From Fidelibacterota bacterium (GTDB taxonomy: Bacteria > Fidelibacterota > Marinisomatia > Marinisomatales > TCS55), in the NCBI GenBank assembly GCA_029938045.1, contig JAPYOT010000011.1, forward strand, positions 1-37,279: a stretch of DNA of 37,279 nucleotides, given 5' to 3'. Each line of letters opens with the position of its first letter. Positions within the stretch are counted from its first letter, which is position 1. Below are positions 26,643 to 35,819 of this stretch, piece by piece. The position numbers and the translations under genes were made by a program. The notes beneath the pieces were generated by a model that searched no databases, was not told the origin of the DNA, and saw only the letters and a list, made by a program, of their open reading frames with translations.

Positions 26643-27194
26643 ATGACCCGAAAAAACAGTTACTCTAAAGAAGATTTAATAGATAGTGGCCTTGGCAATT
26701 TATTTGGGGTGGAAATGGGAAAACTTCCCACCCCACCCATGCTGATGATAGATCGAATATTACACATTTCTGATACTGGGGGAAAATATGGGAAAGGAGA
26801 AATAAAAGCTGAACTAGACGTTACCGATGCCTTGTGGTTTTTTGATTGCCATTTTAAAGGCGATCCGGTGATGCCGGGATGCCTCGGTCTAGATGGTATG
26901 TGGCAATTGGTAGGATTCTTTTTAACATGGATTGGCGGGAAAGGCCGTGGCCGTGCCTTGGGTGTTCGTGATTTAAAATTTAAAGGACAGGTTCGCCCCT
27001 ATCATGAAAAAGTAATCTATAAGATTGATATTAAAAAACTTTTAAGTCGCGGTGGAAAACATATGATCTGGGCAGATGGAGAATTAAGCACGGATTTAGA
27101 TCGCATCATTTATTTTGCCAAAAATCTACAAGTTGGGTTGTTTAATAATCTCACCTATGATTTTGGTGGCGACCCGGACTTGGATTCTTTTTAA
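26643..27194 (+). CDS. fabA: 3-hydroxydecanoyl-ACP dehydratase/isomerase (FabA)
   Basis: FabA dehydrates beta-hydroxyacyl-ACP and isomerises trans-2- to cis-3-decenoyl-ACP, the branch point to unsaturated fatty acids. The 183 residues align along nearly the whole of E. coli FabA (172): YSKEDLIDSGLGNLFG, PPMLMIDRI, LWFFDCHFKGDPVMPGCLGLDGMWQL with the catalytic His (about residue 76) and Asp (about 90), and GKGRGRALGVRDLKFKGQV. FabZ is shorter and lacks this pattern. FabA normally needs a FabB-type synthase, which is not in the window. The start is supported by AGGAG six bases upstream. It lies divergent to the FabI-like gene and 43 bp before ychF. Confidence 0.94.
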   Translation: MTRKNSYSKEDLIDSGLGNLFGVEMGKLPTPPMLMIDRILHISDTGGKYGKGEIKAELDVTDALWFFDCHFKGDPVMPGCLGLDGMWQLVGFFLTWIGGKGRGRALGVRDLKFKGQVRPYHEKVIYKIDIKKLLSRGGKHMIWADGELSTDLDRIIYFAKNLQVGLFNNLTYDFGGDPDLDSF

Positions 27195-27237
27195 ACAAAT
27201 TTATTTTAATTAAACTCAAGATTTATCAGGATATTAT

Positions 27238-28335
27238 ATGGCTCTCCGATGTGGTATTGTTGGATTACCCAATGTAGGGAAATCAACCATTTTTAATGCC
27301 CTTACAGCATCTTCCGTTCCAGCGGAGAATTACCCATTTTGTACGATTGAACCCCATATGGGAATTGTGCCGCTTCCCGATGACCGCCTGGAGGTACTTG
27401 CAAAAATATTCAAACCTGAAAAAGTAACACCCGCCACAATTGAATTCACGGATATCGCGGGTTTGGTTCGCGGCGCCAGCAAAGGAGAGGGACTTGGAAA
27501 TCAATTTTTAGGGCAAATCCGTCAAGTGGCTGTTATTATTCATGTGATTCGCTGTTTTGAAGATGATAATATCACCCATGTTGAGGGAAACGTAGATCCA
27601 GTTAGAGATGCAGAGTTAATTGAAACAGAATTGCTGTTGGCCGATATGGAGACGCTTGAAAAAAGTGTATATCGCCTATCAAAACTGGCAAAAAAAGAAA
27701 AAAGTGCCCAGAAAGAATTGGATGTTATTTCTCGTCTTCAGGAGCATTGTAATTCCGGGAATATGGCCCGATCATTTGAAGCAGAAGAGGATGATCTATC
27801 TGCAATCAGACGCTTGTTTTTATTAACCAGAAAACCCATTCTTTATGTGGCCAATGTGGATGAGGATGAAATTACTCATGATAAAAGGAATCCTCATGTT
27901 CAGGCTCTTTTTGAATTTGCACAAAAAGAAAATAATCTGTCAATTCGCTTATGTGGAAAAATAGAACAGGAAATTGCTGCTCTGGATGACGAAGGTAAAG
28001 CCATGTTTCTAGAAGAGTTTAACCTCCCGAAGCCTGGACTGAACAAACTCATCCATGCTGGATTTCGTCTCCTTGAATTAGAAACCTATTTTACCGGCGG
28101 TCCCACAGAAGTTCGGGCCTGGACCATCAAGCAGGGGGCCACCGCGCCAGAAGCAGCGGGTGAAATTCATACAGACTTTCAAAGAGGGTTTATCAAAGCA
28201 GAAATAATTAAATATAATGACCTTGTTCGACTCGGGTCCGAAAGAAGTGTTAAAGATGCAGGACTTGCCCAACTCCAAGGGAAAGAATATATCGTGCAGG
28301 ATGGCGATTGCATTTACTTTCACTTTAATGTGTAG
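27238..28335 (+). CDS. ychF: Ribosome-binding ATPase YchF (Obg-like, OLA1)
   Basis: YchF binds ribosomes and hydrolyses ATP in preference to GTP. The 365-residue protein has G1 GLPNVGKSTIFNALT (about 7-21), the YPFCTIEPHMGIVPLPD switch I region, G3 DIAGLVRGASKGEGLGNQFL, and the NVDE sequence in place of the NKxD guanine motif, which is the family hallmark. A coiled coil (about 130-200) and a C-terminal TGS domain (about 280-363, TYFTGGPTEVRAWTIKQGATAPEAAGEIHTDFQRGFIKAE) complete it. AGGA precedes the ATG by six bases. In many bacteria ychF follows pth; here it lies about 16 kb away, next to fabA. Confidence 0.97.
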   Translation: MALRCGIVGLPNVGKSTIFNALTASSVPAENYPFCTIEPHMGIVPLPDDRLEVLAKIFKPEKVTPATIEFTDIAGLVRGASKGEGLGNQFLGQIRQVAVIIHVIRCFEDDNITHVEGNVDPVRDAELIETELLLADMETLEKSVYRLSKLAKKEKSAQKELDVISRLQEHCNSGNMARSFEAEEDDLSAIRRLFLLTRKPILYVANVDEDEITHDKRNPHVQALFEFAQKENNLSIRLCGKIEQEIAALDDEGKAMFLEEFNLPKPGLNKLIHAGFRLLELETYFTGGPTEVRAWTIKQGATAPEAAGEIHTDFQRGFIKAEIIKYNDLVRLGSERSVKDAGLAQLQGKEYIVQDGDCIYFHFNV

Positions 28336-28396
28336 CAAAATTAATTGGATGATTAGCTATGTATGATCTTGTCATTATTAAACTTGCCTCTTTTTT

Positions 28397-28424
28397 TCAT
28401 TCAATCATTCAATCATTCATTCAA
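28397..28424. repeat. Short TCATTCAA tandem repeat
   Basis: About three and a half imperfect copies of the 8-bp unit TCATTCAA lie between ychF and the likely start of the small membrane protein. The unit could vary in copy number by slippage, but the function, if any, is unknown. Confidence 0.6.
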
Positions 28425-28437
28425 GGGTTTTAATTCT

Positions 28438-28920
28438 ATGTGGTTTTTTATGATTCTTTCATATGTAATGGTGGTGCTTTCCGGCGTCGGTTTGTTTATG
28501 GTCGGAATAAACCATTATTTTGATTTTTGGGCGCGAAATCATATTACATTAGATCTATTAGTTAGTATTATTTTTATTGCGGGACAAACGTTGGTCATGT
28601 TCTTTTTTGTGGGAACAGGTGTAAATATCCGAGAATATCTTGAGGCCCACCCGACTATGGGAAAGGATCTATACCAGCAAATGTTTGCTATCAAAAGAAA
28701 ACTTTATCCTCCTACCATGATGGTAACCATATTATTTATGGCCATGGTGATTATTGATGGTGTTTTTTATATCGGAAAAGTTTCTGAATGGTGGTTTCAC
28801 ATTTTATATATATTGACCCTTTATTATTATTTCAAAGCGACCATTATTCAGCATAATTCATTCAAAGAAAGCACCGAAATTGTGCTGGCTATGACGGGCA
28901 TCGGTCACACCGATTCCTGA
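28438..28920 (+). CDS. Small membrane protein of unknown function
   Basis: I do not recognise this gene. From the ATG at 28438 it encodes 160 residues with about four hydrophobic helices (about 3-22, 36-57, 91-113, 121-140) and a charged loop between the second and third (REYLEAHPTMGKDLYQQMFAIKRKLYP). The frame extends upstream to 28363, but those codons cover a low-complexity TCATTCAA repeat (28397-28424), and an AGGG precedes the 28438 start, so the shorter form is preferred. It follows ychF on the same strand and precedes the FG-GAP lipoprotein gene. Histidines are present in the second helix region and near the C-terminus, but no cofactor motif is certain. Confidence 0.65.
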   Translation: MWFFMILSYVMVVLSGVGLFMVGINHYFDFWARNHITLDLLVSIIFIAGQTLVMFFFVGTGVNIREYLEAHPTMGKDLYQQMFAIKRKLYPPTMMVTILFMAMVIIDGVFYIGKVSEWWFHILYILTLYYYFKATIIQHNSFKESTEIVLAMTGIGHTDS

Positions 28921-28959
28921 GGAAATCATCCCTTATATTGCAGTAACTTTACTTTTACT

Positions 28960-31900
28960 ATGAAAAACTATTTTTTCTTCTTCATACTCATCATTTTATT
29001 TATGGGGTGCACACAAAATACCCCGGGATGGAAAAAGGGTGAAGTGGTTAAATCTGAAAAATTGATTGCATCAATAGGCAATGGTCAATCTGGGTTTACA
29101 GAAATGAACCCAACCCAGACTGGGATCACAGCGGCTAATCAGATTGGTGAAAAAGAAGTTTTGGGAAATCAGCATTTGATGCATGGGTCTGGCATTGCGC
29201 TCGGAGATGTAAATGGTGATGGCTGGGTTGATATTTATATGGCCAGAATTCGGGAGTCCAATGTTTTATATATCAATAAGGGAAATTGGGCATTTGAAGA
29301 TGCCACTGCCTCCGCCGGTGTTGCATGCAAAAATCGTTATTCAACCGGATCTGTTTTCGCTGATGTAGATGGTGATCGCGATTTAGATTTAATTGTGACT
29401 GCTCTCGGCGGTCCTAATAGTTTATTCATCAATAATGGAAGTGGCATATTTATTGAAACGATTTTGCCTTCCCAATTAGATAGCCCTGGAAGTACATCCT
29501 CTGCTTTGGCAGATGTAGATAACGATGGCGATCTGGATTTATACATTACAAATTATAAACGATTGGCCATGCGTGATTCCCTTCCGCCACCTGTATTAAG
29601 TTTTGAAAACACCCTAATGGAACTTACTAACAATCGCTGGATTGTGATGCCGCCATTTAATCAACATTATGAGACGGAGGTTAGAAATAATATTCTTCTT
29701 CGTTTTGAAATGGCAGAAGTAGATCAATTTTATCTAAATAATGGAAAGGGTGAATTTGAATTTGTTGATATCACACAGGGGCGATTCACCGATGAAAATG
29801 GTCAACCCATAAATCATCATTTAAGAGATTGGGGACTTGTGGCCCAGTTTCGGGACATCAATAACGATTCTCATCCTGATATATATATTTGCAATGATTT
29901 TGAGAGCCCGGATCGCGTCTGGATCAACAACGGAGATGGTTCATTTCATGCTATGAACAAACTGGCTATTCGCCATACGAGCAATTCTTCTATGGCGGTG
30001 GATTTTTCTGATTTAAACCATGATGGAAATCAGGATTTTTTCGTGACAGACATGATGAGCCAATCACATATTTTAAAGAAAACACAAATGGGGACCATGG
30101 CACCAACACCTTTATCTATTGGAGAAATTGATAATCGACCCCAGTATATGCACAATACCCTTTTCTTGAATCGCGGAGATCATACCTTCGGTGAAATTTC
30201 CCAATTTAGCCAAGTCCAAGCATCTGAGTGGTCTTGGGCCAGTATGTTTATGGATGTGGATTTGGATGGGTATGAAGACATACTCATTACAACTGGCCAT
30301 ATGTATGATGTTCAGGATTCAGATTCAAATCAAAAACAAAAAGCAGCATTACCAACCGTGACTTCCTTTGATGAATACAAGCGAATGCTTTTTGAATATC
30401 CCACATTAGAATTGAAAAATATCGCCTTCCGTAATAAGGGCAACCTCAAATTTGAAACTGTTTTAGACGGATGGGGCTTGGGTACTGAAAAGGACATTTC
30501 TCACGGAATGGCTTCTGCCGATTTAGATAATGATGGTGATCTCGATATTGTGATAAATCGTCTCAATCAAACACTCGGCCTTTATCAAAATAATTCAGCC
30601 AAACCTCGGTTAGCCATTCGATTGGTGGGTATTAAGAAAAACACACAGGCAATCGGCGCTAAAATTGTTATTAAAGGTGGTCCGGAGATTCAATCTCGGG
30701 AAGTCATCGCCGGTGGTCGATATCTTTCTGGTGGAGATCCTCTCCAGGTATTTGCAGCGGGTGAGCAGTTCATGTCAGCTGAAATCCGATGGCGGGATGG
30801 GACGATCACAACTGTGGATTCATTAAAATCCAATTACCTTTATACAATACGACAGTTAAATGGGGCACAGCCTGAGGCCATCATAAAAAGCGCTGATCCC
30901 ATATTTCAAGACGTAAGCCATCTTTTAGATCATACACATCATGAAGACCCCTTTGATGATTTTAGCAACCAAAGTCTTCTTCCAAACCGATTCAGTCAGC
31001 TCGGCCCCGGCATCATGTGGATGGATGCAGATCAGGATGGAGATGAAGATATTTTTATTTCAGGCGGGCGAGGAGGGTCCATTGATCATTTTGAAAATAT
31101 TGATGGTCACTCTTTTATTCCTTTTTCTGTGGTGAAAAATTTAGAACAGGATGCAACATCCATTCTAAGTCACGTAGACTCCGATGGAAATCAGGGGATT
31201 ATGGTGGCAACAGCTAATTTTGAATCATCTTCTGACGATATGAGTGTTATTGCAACCTATTCAAAAAAAGCCCAAAACACATTTAATAGCTTAAACCATA
31301 TGGCCGGACCCATGTCTCAGGCTGATGTTGACGGGGACGGAGATCTGGATGTATTCATAGGTGGTCGTGTTATCCCAAGCCAATATCCAAAACCCGCTTC
31401 CTCCACTTTATACATTAATCAGGACGGAAAACTCAAACCGGATGGAAACAATTCAATTGTATTTTCAGATATTGGCCTCGTGTCCGGTTCTGTTTTCAGC
31501 GACATAGATAACGATGGTGATCCGGATCTCATATTGGCTTTGGAATGGGGACCCATAACAATCCTTCAAAATAATAATGGACAATTCAAAGATATAACCG
31601 CATCCCTGGGGCTATCCAATTTTAAAGGATGGTGGAATGGGGTCGCCACGGGAGATTTTAACGAAGATGGCCTCTTAGATATTGTGGCCACAAACTGGGG
31701 TGTGAATACAAAATATCATTTTTCGCCAGATCATCCCCTAAGAGTTTATTTCGACGATTTTGATAACAATAATGTTCTCGATATTGTAGAAGCCCATTAT
31801 GATAGTCAATTTCAGGATCTTGTTCCAGAAAGAGGATTCTCTTGTATATCGAATGCCATGCCATTTGTTCGTGAAGAAAAAGAAACTTTCCTGAATTATG

Positions 31901-32607
31901 CCCAATCCAGCTTGGGAGATATTTTTGGCAATACCTTAAATAGCGCTCCCTACCTCGAAGCAAATACGTTGGAGAGTATGGTCTTCCTGAATAACGGAAA
32001 TGGATTTGATTCAGTAGTTCTTCCTTTTGAGGCGCAGATCACGACTGCCATGCATGCGGGTGTTGCTGATATTAATGGGGACGGCCACGAAGATATCTTC
32101 CTTAGCCAAAACTTTTTCGCCGTTCAAAAAGAAACTGACAGGAATGACTCTGGAAGAGGGTTAGTCATCCTTGGAGATGGAAAGGGAAACTTCACATCTC
32201 TGCCAGGACACTTAAGTGGTATTACAGTTTATGGAGAACAAAGGGGTGCCGCATTCGCGGATTTTAATATGGATGGGCGGATTGATTTATTGGTCACCCA
32301 AAATGGCGCCCAAACAAAACTTTTTCAAAATACAAATTCGAAACCGGGGTTGCGGGTCAGGCTCCGGGGAACAAAAAATAACCCTTGGGCATTTGGAGCA
32401 AAAATTCAAATCAGCTATAAAGATGGTTCGATGGGTCCCGTAAGAGAAATTCAATCCGGTTCAGGATACTGGTCTCAAAATTCTCCCGTCCAAATTCTTG
32501 GAATAAAAGGTGATGCAGCGCATCTCAATATCCAATGGCCTGATGGTTCCAAGACTACTGAGTCTATACAGGGTAAAAAATTAACGGTTACATATAATGA
32601 TAATTAA
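28960..32607 (+). CDS. FG-GAP/VCBS repeat lipoprotein with two ASPIC/UnbV domains
   Basis: The 1215-residue protein starts with a type II signal peptide (FFFFILIILFMGC, lipidated Cys17), so it is anchored in the envelope. At least thirteen Asp-rich Ca2+-loop motifs of FG-GAP/VCBS type (DxNxDGxxD) occur, for example near 83, 135, 185, 299, 351, 432, 521, 689, 789, 848, 899, 1038 and 1101. An ASPIC/UnbV domain closes each half (about 550-632 and 1128-1212). The protein is therefore two tandem copies of one propeller-plus-ASPIC unit. Such proteins act in adhesion or surface binding; the ligand is unknown. No Shine-Dalgarno is seen. Its stop codon overlaps that of the convergent propeller gene. 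Confidence 0.85.
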   Translation: MKNYFFFFILIILFMGCTQNTPGWKKGEVVKSEKLIASIGNGQSGFTEMNPTQTGITAANQIGEKEVLGNQHLMHGSGIALGDVNGDGWVDIYMARIRESNVLYINKGNWAFEDATASAGVACKNRYSTGSVFADVDGDRDLDLIVTALGGPNSLFINNGSGIFIETILPSQLDSPGSTSSALADVDNDGDLDLYITNYKRLAMRDSLPPPVLSFENTLMELTNNRWIVMPPFNQHYETEVRNNILLRFEMAEVDQFYLNNGKGEFEFVDITQGRFTDENGQPINHHLRDWGLVAQFRDINNDSHPDIYICNDFESPDRVWINNGDGSFHAMNKLAIRHTSNSSMAVDFSDLNHDGNQDFFVTDMMSQSHILKKTQMGTMAPTPLSIGEIDNRPQYMHNTLFLNRGDHTFGEISQFSQVQASEWSWASMFMDVDLDGYEDILITTGHMYDVQDSDSNQKQKAALPTVTSFDEYKRMLFEYPTLELKNIAFRNKGNLKFETVLDGWGLGTEKDISHGMASADLDNDGDLDIVINRLNQTLGLYQNNSAKPRLAIRLVGIKKNTQAIGAKIVIKGGPEIQSREVIAGGRYLSGGDPLQVFAAGEQFMSAEIRWRDGTITTVDSLKSNYLYTIRQLNGAQPEAIIKSADPIFQDVSHLLDHTHHEDPFDDFSNQSLLPNRFSQLGPGIMWMDADQDGDEDIFISGGRGGSIDHFENIDGHSFIPFSVVKNLEQDATSILSHVDSDGNQGIMVATANFESSSDDMSVIATYSKKAQNTFNSLNHMAGPMSQADVDGDGDLDVFIGGRVIPSQYPKPASSTLYINQDGKLKPDGNNSIVFSDIGLVSGSVFSDIDNDGDPDLILALEWGPITILQNNNGQFKDITASLGLSNFKGWWNGVATGDFNEDGLLDIVATNWGVNTKYHFSPDHPLRVYFDDFDNNNVLDIVEAHYDSQFQDLVPERGFSCISNAMPFVREEKETFLNYAQSSLGDIFGNTLNSAPYLEANTLESMVFLNNGNGFDSVVLPFEAQITTAMHAGVADINGDGHEDIFLSQNFFAVQKETDRNDSGRGLVILGDGKGNFTSLPGHLSGITVYGEQRGAAFADFNMDGRIDLLVTQNGAQTKLFQNTNSKPGLRVRLRGTKNNPWAFGAKIQISYKDGSMGPVREIQSGSGYWSQNSPVQILGIKGDAAHLNIQWPDGSKTTESIQGKKLTVTYNDN

Positions 32608-33743
32608 TCGGTCATTTTCCAAAAGGCAATTCCACCAGCCTGCTTTCCAATCTCAGCCACAGCGACCGGTTTTAATTCCTTCAAATCAAAAATTTCTACC
32701 GAACCCGGCTCTTTACCTATTCCTTCAACTGAAACAAATGCATAACGATTATCTGGAGAAATAACAACGCCATGTGTTACTTTGCGAGTATTTTTAAACT
32801 TTGCTATTTCTTTCCCAGTTTTTAAATCCCATACTCCGGTTTTAGCTGCGCCTTTATAAGTAACAACTAAGTGTTTACCGTCCCGACTTACCTCACAGTT
32901 ATAAGGAGCTTTGTCTGTTTTAAAAGTTCGGACTACTTTCCATTTCTTTACATCAATCTCAACCACATTATCCGTACCATTATTTACAACATATAAAAAT
33001 TTATCATTGGGGTGTGGATAAACCCAGGTTGGCTTTTCTGGGGGCATCTTATGGTCCATCTTAGCCATCTTACTATTCTTCTTCATACCCATATTCATTT
33101 TACTATGGTCCATTTTTTTCATATTATGGGCACTATGATCATTCATTTTGGGTGACGCTGTGGACAGCGTTCGTGAAATTTGCATTGTCATTGCATCCAT
33201 TTCATATAAAGTACCTGACATCATAGCAACAGAATAATGTTTTAGTCCATTATTTAGCAGTCTAGAGCCATGTGGCATAATGCCCGTTTCAACGCGATCA
33301 ATTTCAATCATTTCATCTGGGTCAACAATGGAAACTGTGCTTGGTTCAGTATGGCCTCCATGTAGGTTGAAATTGACAATATATATTAAGCCTGTTGCGT
33401 TCGATATTCCCATGGTTGCTGGAAATAAACCCAGCTCAATTCTGTCAACCATTTCATCAGTGCCAGTTTTGTATTTATACAAATGGCCGTAAGGAAGACC
33501 ATGAGCCATTGATAAGTACCAGTAATCTCCATCAGGAGATACTGTTATTCCGTGCGGGCCTTCAATTTCTACAGGCCAAACGCCTACAGGAATTCGTTTT
33601 TCAACATGTGCTGTTGTACCATCAAACCTGATAAGAGCAACTTCATCTTCAGATTCTGTTGCACAATAGATATAGTAATCCTCAGCACTAAGTGATAAAG
33701 TACTAATTAAAAATATTAATATTAATTGCATAAGTCGTTTCAT
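32604..33743 (-). CDS. Exported YVTN-type beta-propeller protein with Met/His-rich insertion
   Basis: The 379-residue product has a Sec signal peptide (MKRLMQLILIFLISTLSLSA, cut near residue 20) and then repeated blades of cytochrome d1-like/YVTN type: GPHGITVSPDGDYWYLS (about 62-78), GISNATGLIYIVNF, YPHPNDKFLYVVNNGTDNVVEIDV (about 242-265), VSRDGKHLVVTYKG and ISPDNRYAFVSVEG. Between blades, residues 200-233 hold nine Met and four His, including MDHSKMNMGM, a composition typical of periplasmic copper-binding segments. No heme or catalytic motif is visible. It is the last of three co-directional propeller genes, starting 8 bp after the preceding gene. Confidence 0.8.
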   Translation of the reverse strand: MKRLMQLILIFLISTLSLSAEDYYIYCATESEDEVALIRFDGTTAHVEKRIPVGVWPVEIEGPHGITVSPDGDYWYLSMAHGLPYGHLYKYKTGTDEMVDRIELGLFPATMGISNATGLIYIVNFNLHGGHTEPSTVSIVDPDEMIEIDRVETGIMPHGSRLLNNGLKHYSVAMMSGTLYEMDAMTMQISRTLSTASPKMNDHSAHNMKKMDHSKMNMGMKKNSKMAKMDHKMPPEKPTWVYPHPNDKFLYVVNNGTDNVVEIDVKKWKVVRTFKTDKAPYNCEVSRDGKHLVVTYKGAAKTGVWDLKTGKEIAKFKNTRKVTHGVVISPDNRYAFVSVEGIGKEPGSVEIFDLKELKPVAVAEIGKQAGGIAFWKMTD

Positions 33744-33751
33744 TTTAAATC

Positions 33752-35803
33752 CTAATTTGTTCCCATACTTTTCTGGTCTTCTAATTTAATTGCCCATAGG
33801 CCATTATTCATGTCTGAAAAATAAATTAACCCTTTATAAGGCATTGTTCCCCAAACATTTGGGCGATTTACTACAAAACCCTCTGGGTCACTTGACATAA
33901 AAAATGCAATTTCTCTTCCTTGAGCATAAATATCACCCATTAGTTCACCTGAAATATCCACTACTCGGAGACCACCTTGGTAATAGGAGGCAAACAATGT
34001 ATCTCCATGTACCCAGTGATTGTGAGATCCGGCCTCAGGAACTTGATAAACTGCTGTTTCTTTTGGATCTTTTGGATCAGTAAAATCAAGAAAATGATAG
34101 CCGCCAGCCATTCCAAATTGATCTCCATATTCATCACCAGTGATAAGATAAAATTTATCTGAAGATTGACTAATAAAAGGAAAGGCTGCATGATTGTGGC
34201 CATTTGGATCTGCCATCCCACCTAACTTTACTGGATTCCCAGGGCTTCCTTGACCAGCCATTGCAAGGAAAGGGTTATACTGAATTTTAGAACGATTCTT
34301 TTCATTGAATTTTACTCCACCAACATCAACAACATGTACACCATCCGCCCAATTAGATGAGTAAGCAAGGCCATCTATTACCCAAACATCATGGACTCCA
34401 TGACCTGGTGTGCCTAATTCATATCTGCCCACTCTAAATGGATTCGAAGGATCTTCAATATTAATTACATCGTATTTACGACCATTATTTACAGCATAAA
34501 CGTGATTATCATAAATGAAAACATTATGGACTCCACCCGTCATATCATCATTGAACTCCGCTGTGATCTTTACATTAAATGGATCTCTGATATCTAAAAC
34601 AACAAATCCATTTTTTCTATTTGATGCGCCTTCTCTAGTAATAACAGCCACTTCGCCATTCTCGGAAACTTTGACATCGTTTACCGTTCTCGCATCAACT
34701 GTAACAGTATCAATGATATACATATTTTCCGGCTCAGTTACATCCCAAAAATAAGCTTCTCCATTTGCACTCCATGTTCCTGTTGCTGCAAAATCTTTGC
34801 CTTTATGTTTACCAATTCCAGGCCATACCCACAAGTCAGAAGTATTCACATTAGAAACGGTTCCATGTCCTACAACTTTAACTTCTTTCCTTACGTTTCT
34901 TTGAACAACTTTAATTGTCTTTCTTGCAGAAAATCTTCCAGATTGAGCAATTACAGTAAAAACACCTGGTGTTTCTGCTACAAATTTCCCATCTTTATTA
35001 ATTAAAGCTGATGCTGGCAATCCAATGCCATATTCCACACGACCTGAATAAGAAAAGGTAACAGGAACCTCTTTTATAACTTTATTGGCCCTATTCATTG
35101 CTTTGGCGTTGAATTGTAAAACGTCTCCAGTTCTAATTTCATCTTTATCTGCAGACAAGCTAATTTTGCGAACAGGATTTTTCGATACTTTTATATTAAG
35201 GGACTCCTTAATGTCATCAACTGAAGCAATCAGTGTAATCTTACCAGATTTTTTTGCAACTAAGTTTCCATAACTATCAAATTCAGCGACATCTGAGTTG
35301 CTAGATGAAAGCAATACCTTTGATTCTGTTCTTTTCAAATTTGCTTTATCAAAAACTTCCGTTTTATAATTAACAGATGTTCCAACATATACATTTGATA
35401 TCGGATCGTTAAATACAATCCTGTCCAATGGTGGGAAGGGTACCACAATAGGCATATTTCCCATTACTCTATCTTCTCTTTTTTGAGAAATACTTCTAAC
35501 GCTTAAGTTGAGTTTCCCCGGTTTAAATGCTTTAATTGTAACTACAGCAACTCCCGTAGAGTCACTTATCCTTGGTTTTGATTCCAAGGCACGACGTGGG
35601 CGGCCATAAACATAAAAAGGGTTGTTGGCCAGATTACCATCAGTATCAACAAACTTGATAGTTACCGTTCCGGTTTCACCAATGTTTAGGAAAAGAGAGT
35701 CAGGTTCGAAAAGAAATTTCAATTTTTCCTTTTTATCTTCTACATTATCCTGAGCAACTCCAACATTAAGTAACAAACAAATTACTGTAAAGTATTTCTT
35801 CAT
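33752..35803 (-). CDS. LVIVD beta-propeller surface protein with Ig-like N-terminal domains
   Basis: I set the start at 35803 (MKKYFTVICLLLNVGVAQ, signal peptide) because GGAGG lies five bases upstream; a start four codons earlier would contain that Shine-Dalgarno. The mature protein has Ig-like/Big-type domains: an N-terminal one (about 25-110), one around 135-210 (VYVGTSVNYKTEVFD, GKITLIASVDD) and one around 212-303 (ISLSADKDEIRTGDVLQFNAKA). From about 308 it has LVIVD-type propeller blades, such as AYFWDVTEPENMYIIDTVTV, NGFVVLDIRDPFNVKITAEF, YDVINIEDPSNPFRVGRYEL, GVHVVDVGGVKF and GGLRVVDISGELMGDIY. Function is unknown; adhesion or ligand binding is inferred from the fold. It is a paralogue of the next gene. 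Confidence 0.82.
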   Translation of the reverse strand: MKKYFTVICLLLNVGVAQDNVEDKKEKLKFLFEPDSLFLNIGETGTVTIKFVDTDGNLANNPFYVYGRPRRALESKPRISDSTGVAVVTIKAFKPGKLNLSVRSISQKREDRVMGNMPIVVPFPPLDRIVFNDPISNVYVGTSVNYKTEVFDKANLKRTESKVLLSSSNSDVAEFDSYGNLVAKKSGKITLIASVDDIKESLNIKVSKNPVRKISLSADKDEIRTGDVLQFNAKAMNRANKVIKEVPVTFSYSGRVEYGIGLPASALINKDGKFVAETPGVFTVIAQSGRFSARKTIKVVQRNVRKEVKVVGHGTVSNVNTSDLWVWPGIGKHKGKDFAATGTWSANGEAYFWDVTEPENMYIIDTVTVDARTVNDVKVSENGEVAVITREGASNRKNGFVVLDIRDPFNVKITAEFNDDMTGGVHNVFIYDNHVYAVNNGRKYDVINIEDPSNPFRVGRYELGTPGHGVHDVWVIDGLAYSSNWADGVHVVDVGGVKFNEKNRSKIQYNPFLAMAGQGSPGNPVKLGGMADPNGHNHAAFPFISQSSDKFYLITGDEYGDQFGMAGGYHFLDFTDPKDPKETAVYQVPEAGSHNHWVHGDTLFASYYQGGLRVVDISGELMGDIYAQGREIAFFMSSDPEGFVVNRPNVWGTMPYKGLIYFSDMNNGLWAIKLEDQKSMGTN

Positions 35804-35819
35804 AATATCCTCCATATTA

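Noticed and set aside
28397-28424. A CRISPR-like or regulatory repeat array
   Set aside because: The 8-bp units are contiguous without spacers and are only a short low-complexity run. No CRISPR array or cas gene is present in the window.
28363-28437. An upstream start for the small membrane protein
   Set aside because: The extra codons span a TCATTCAA tandem repeat; the ATG at 28438 has an AGGG upstream and begins directly at the first hydrophobic helix.
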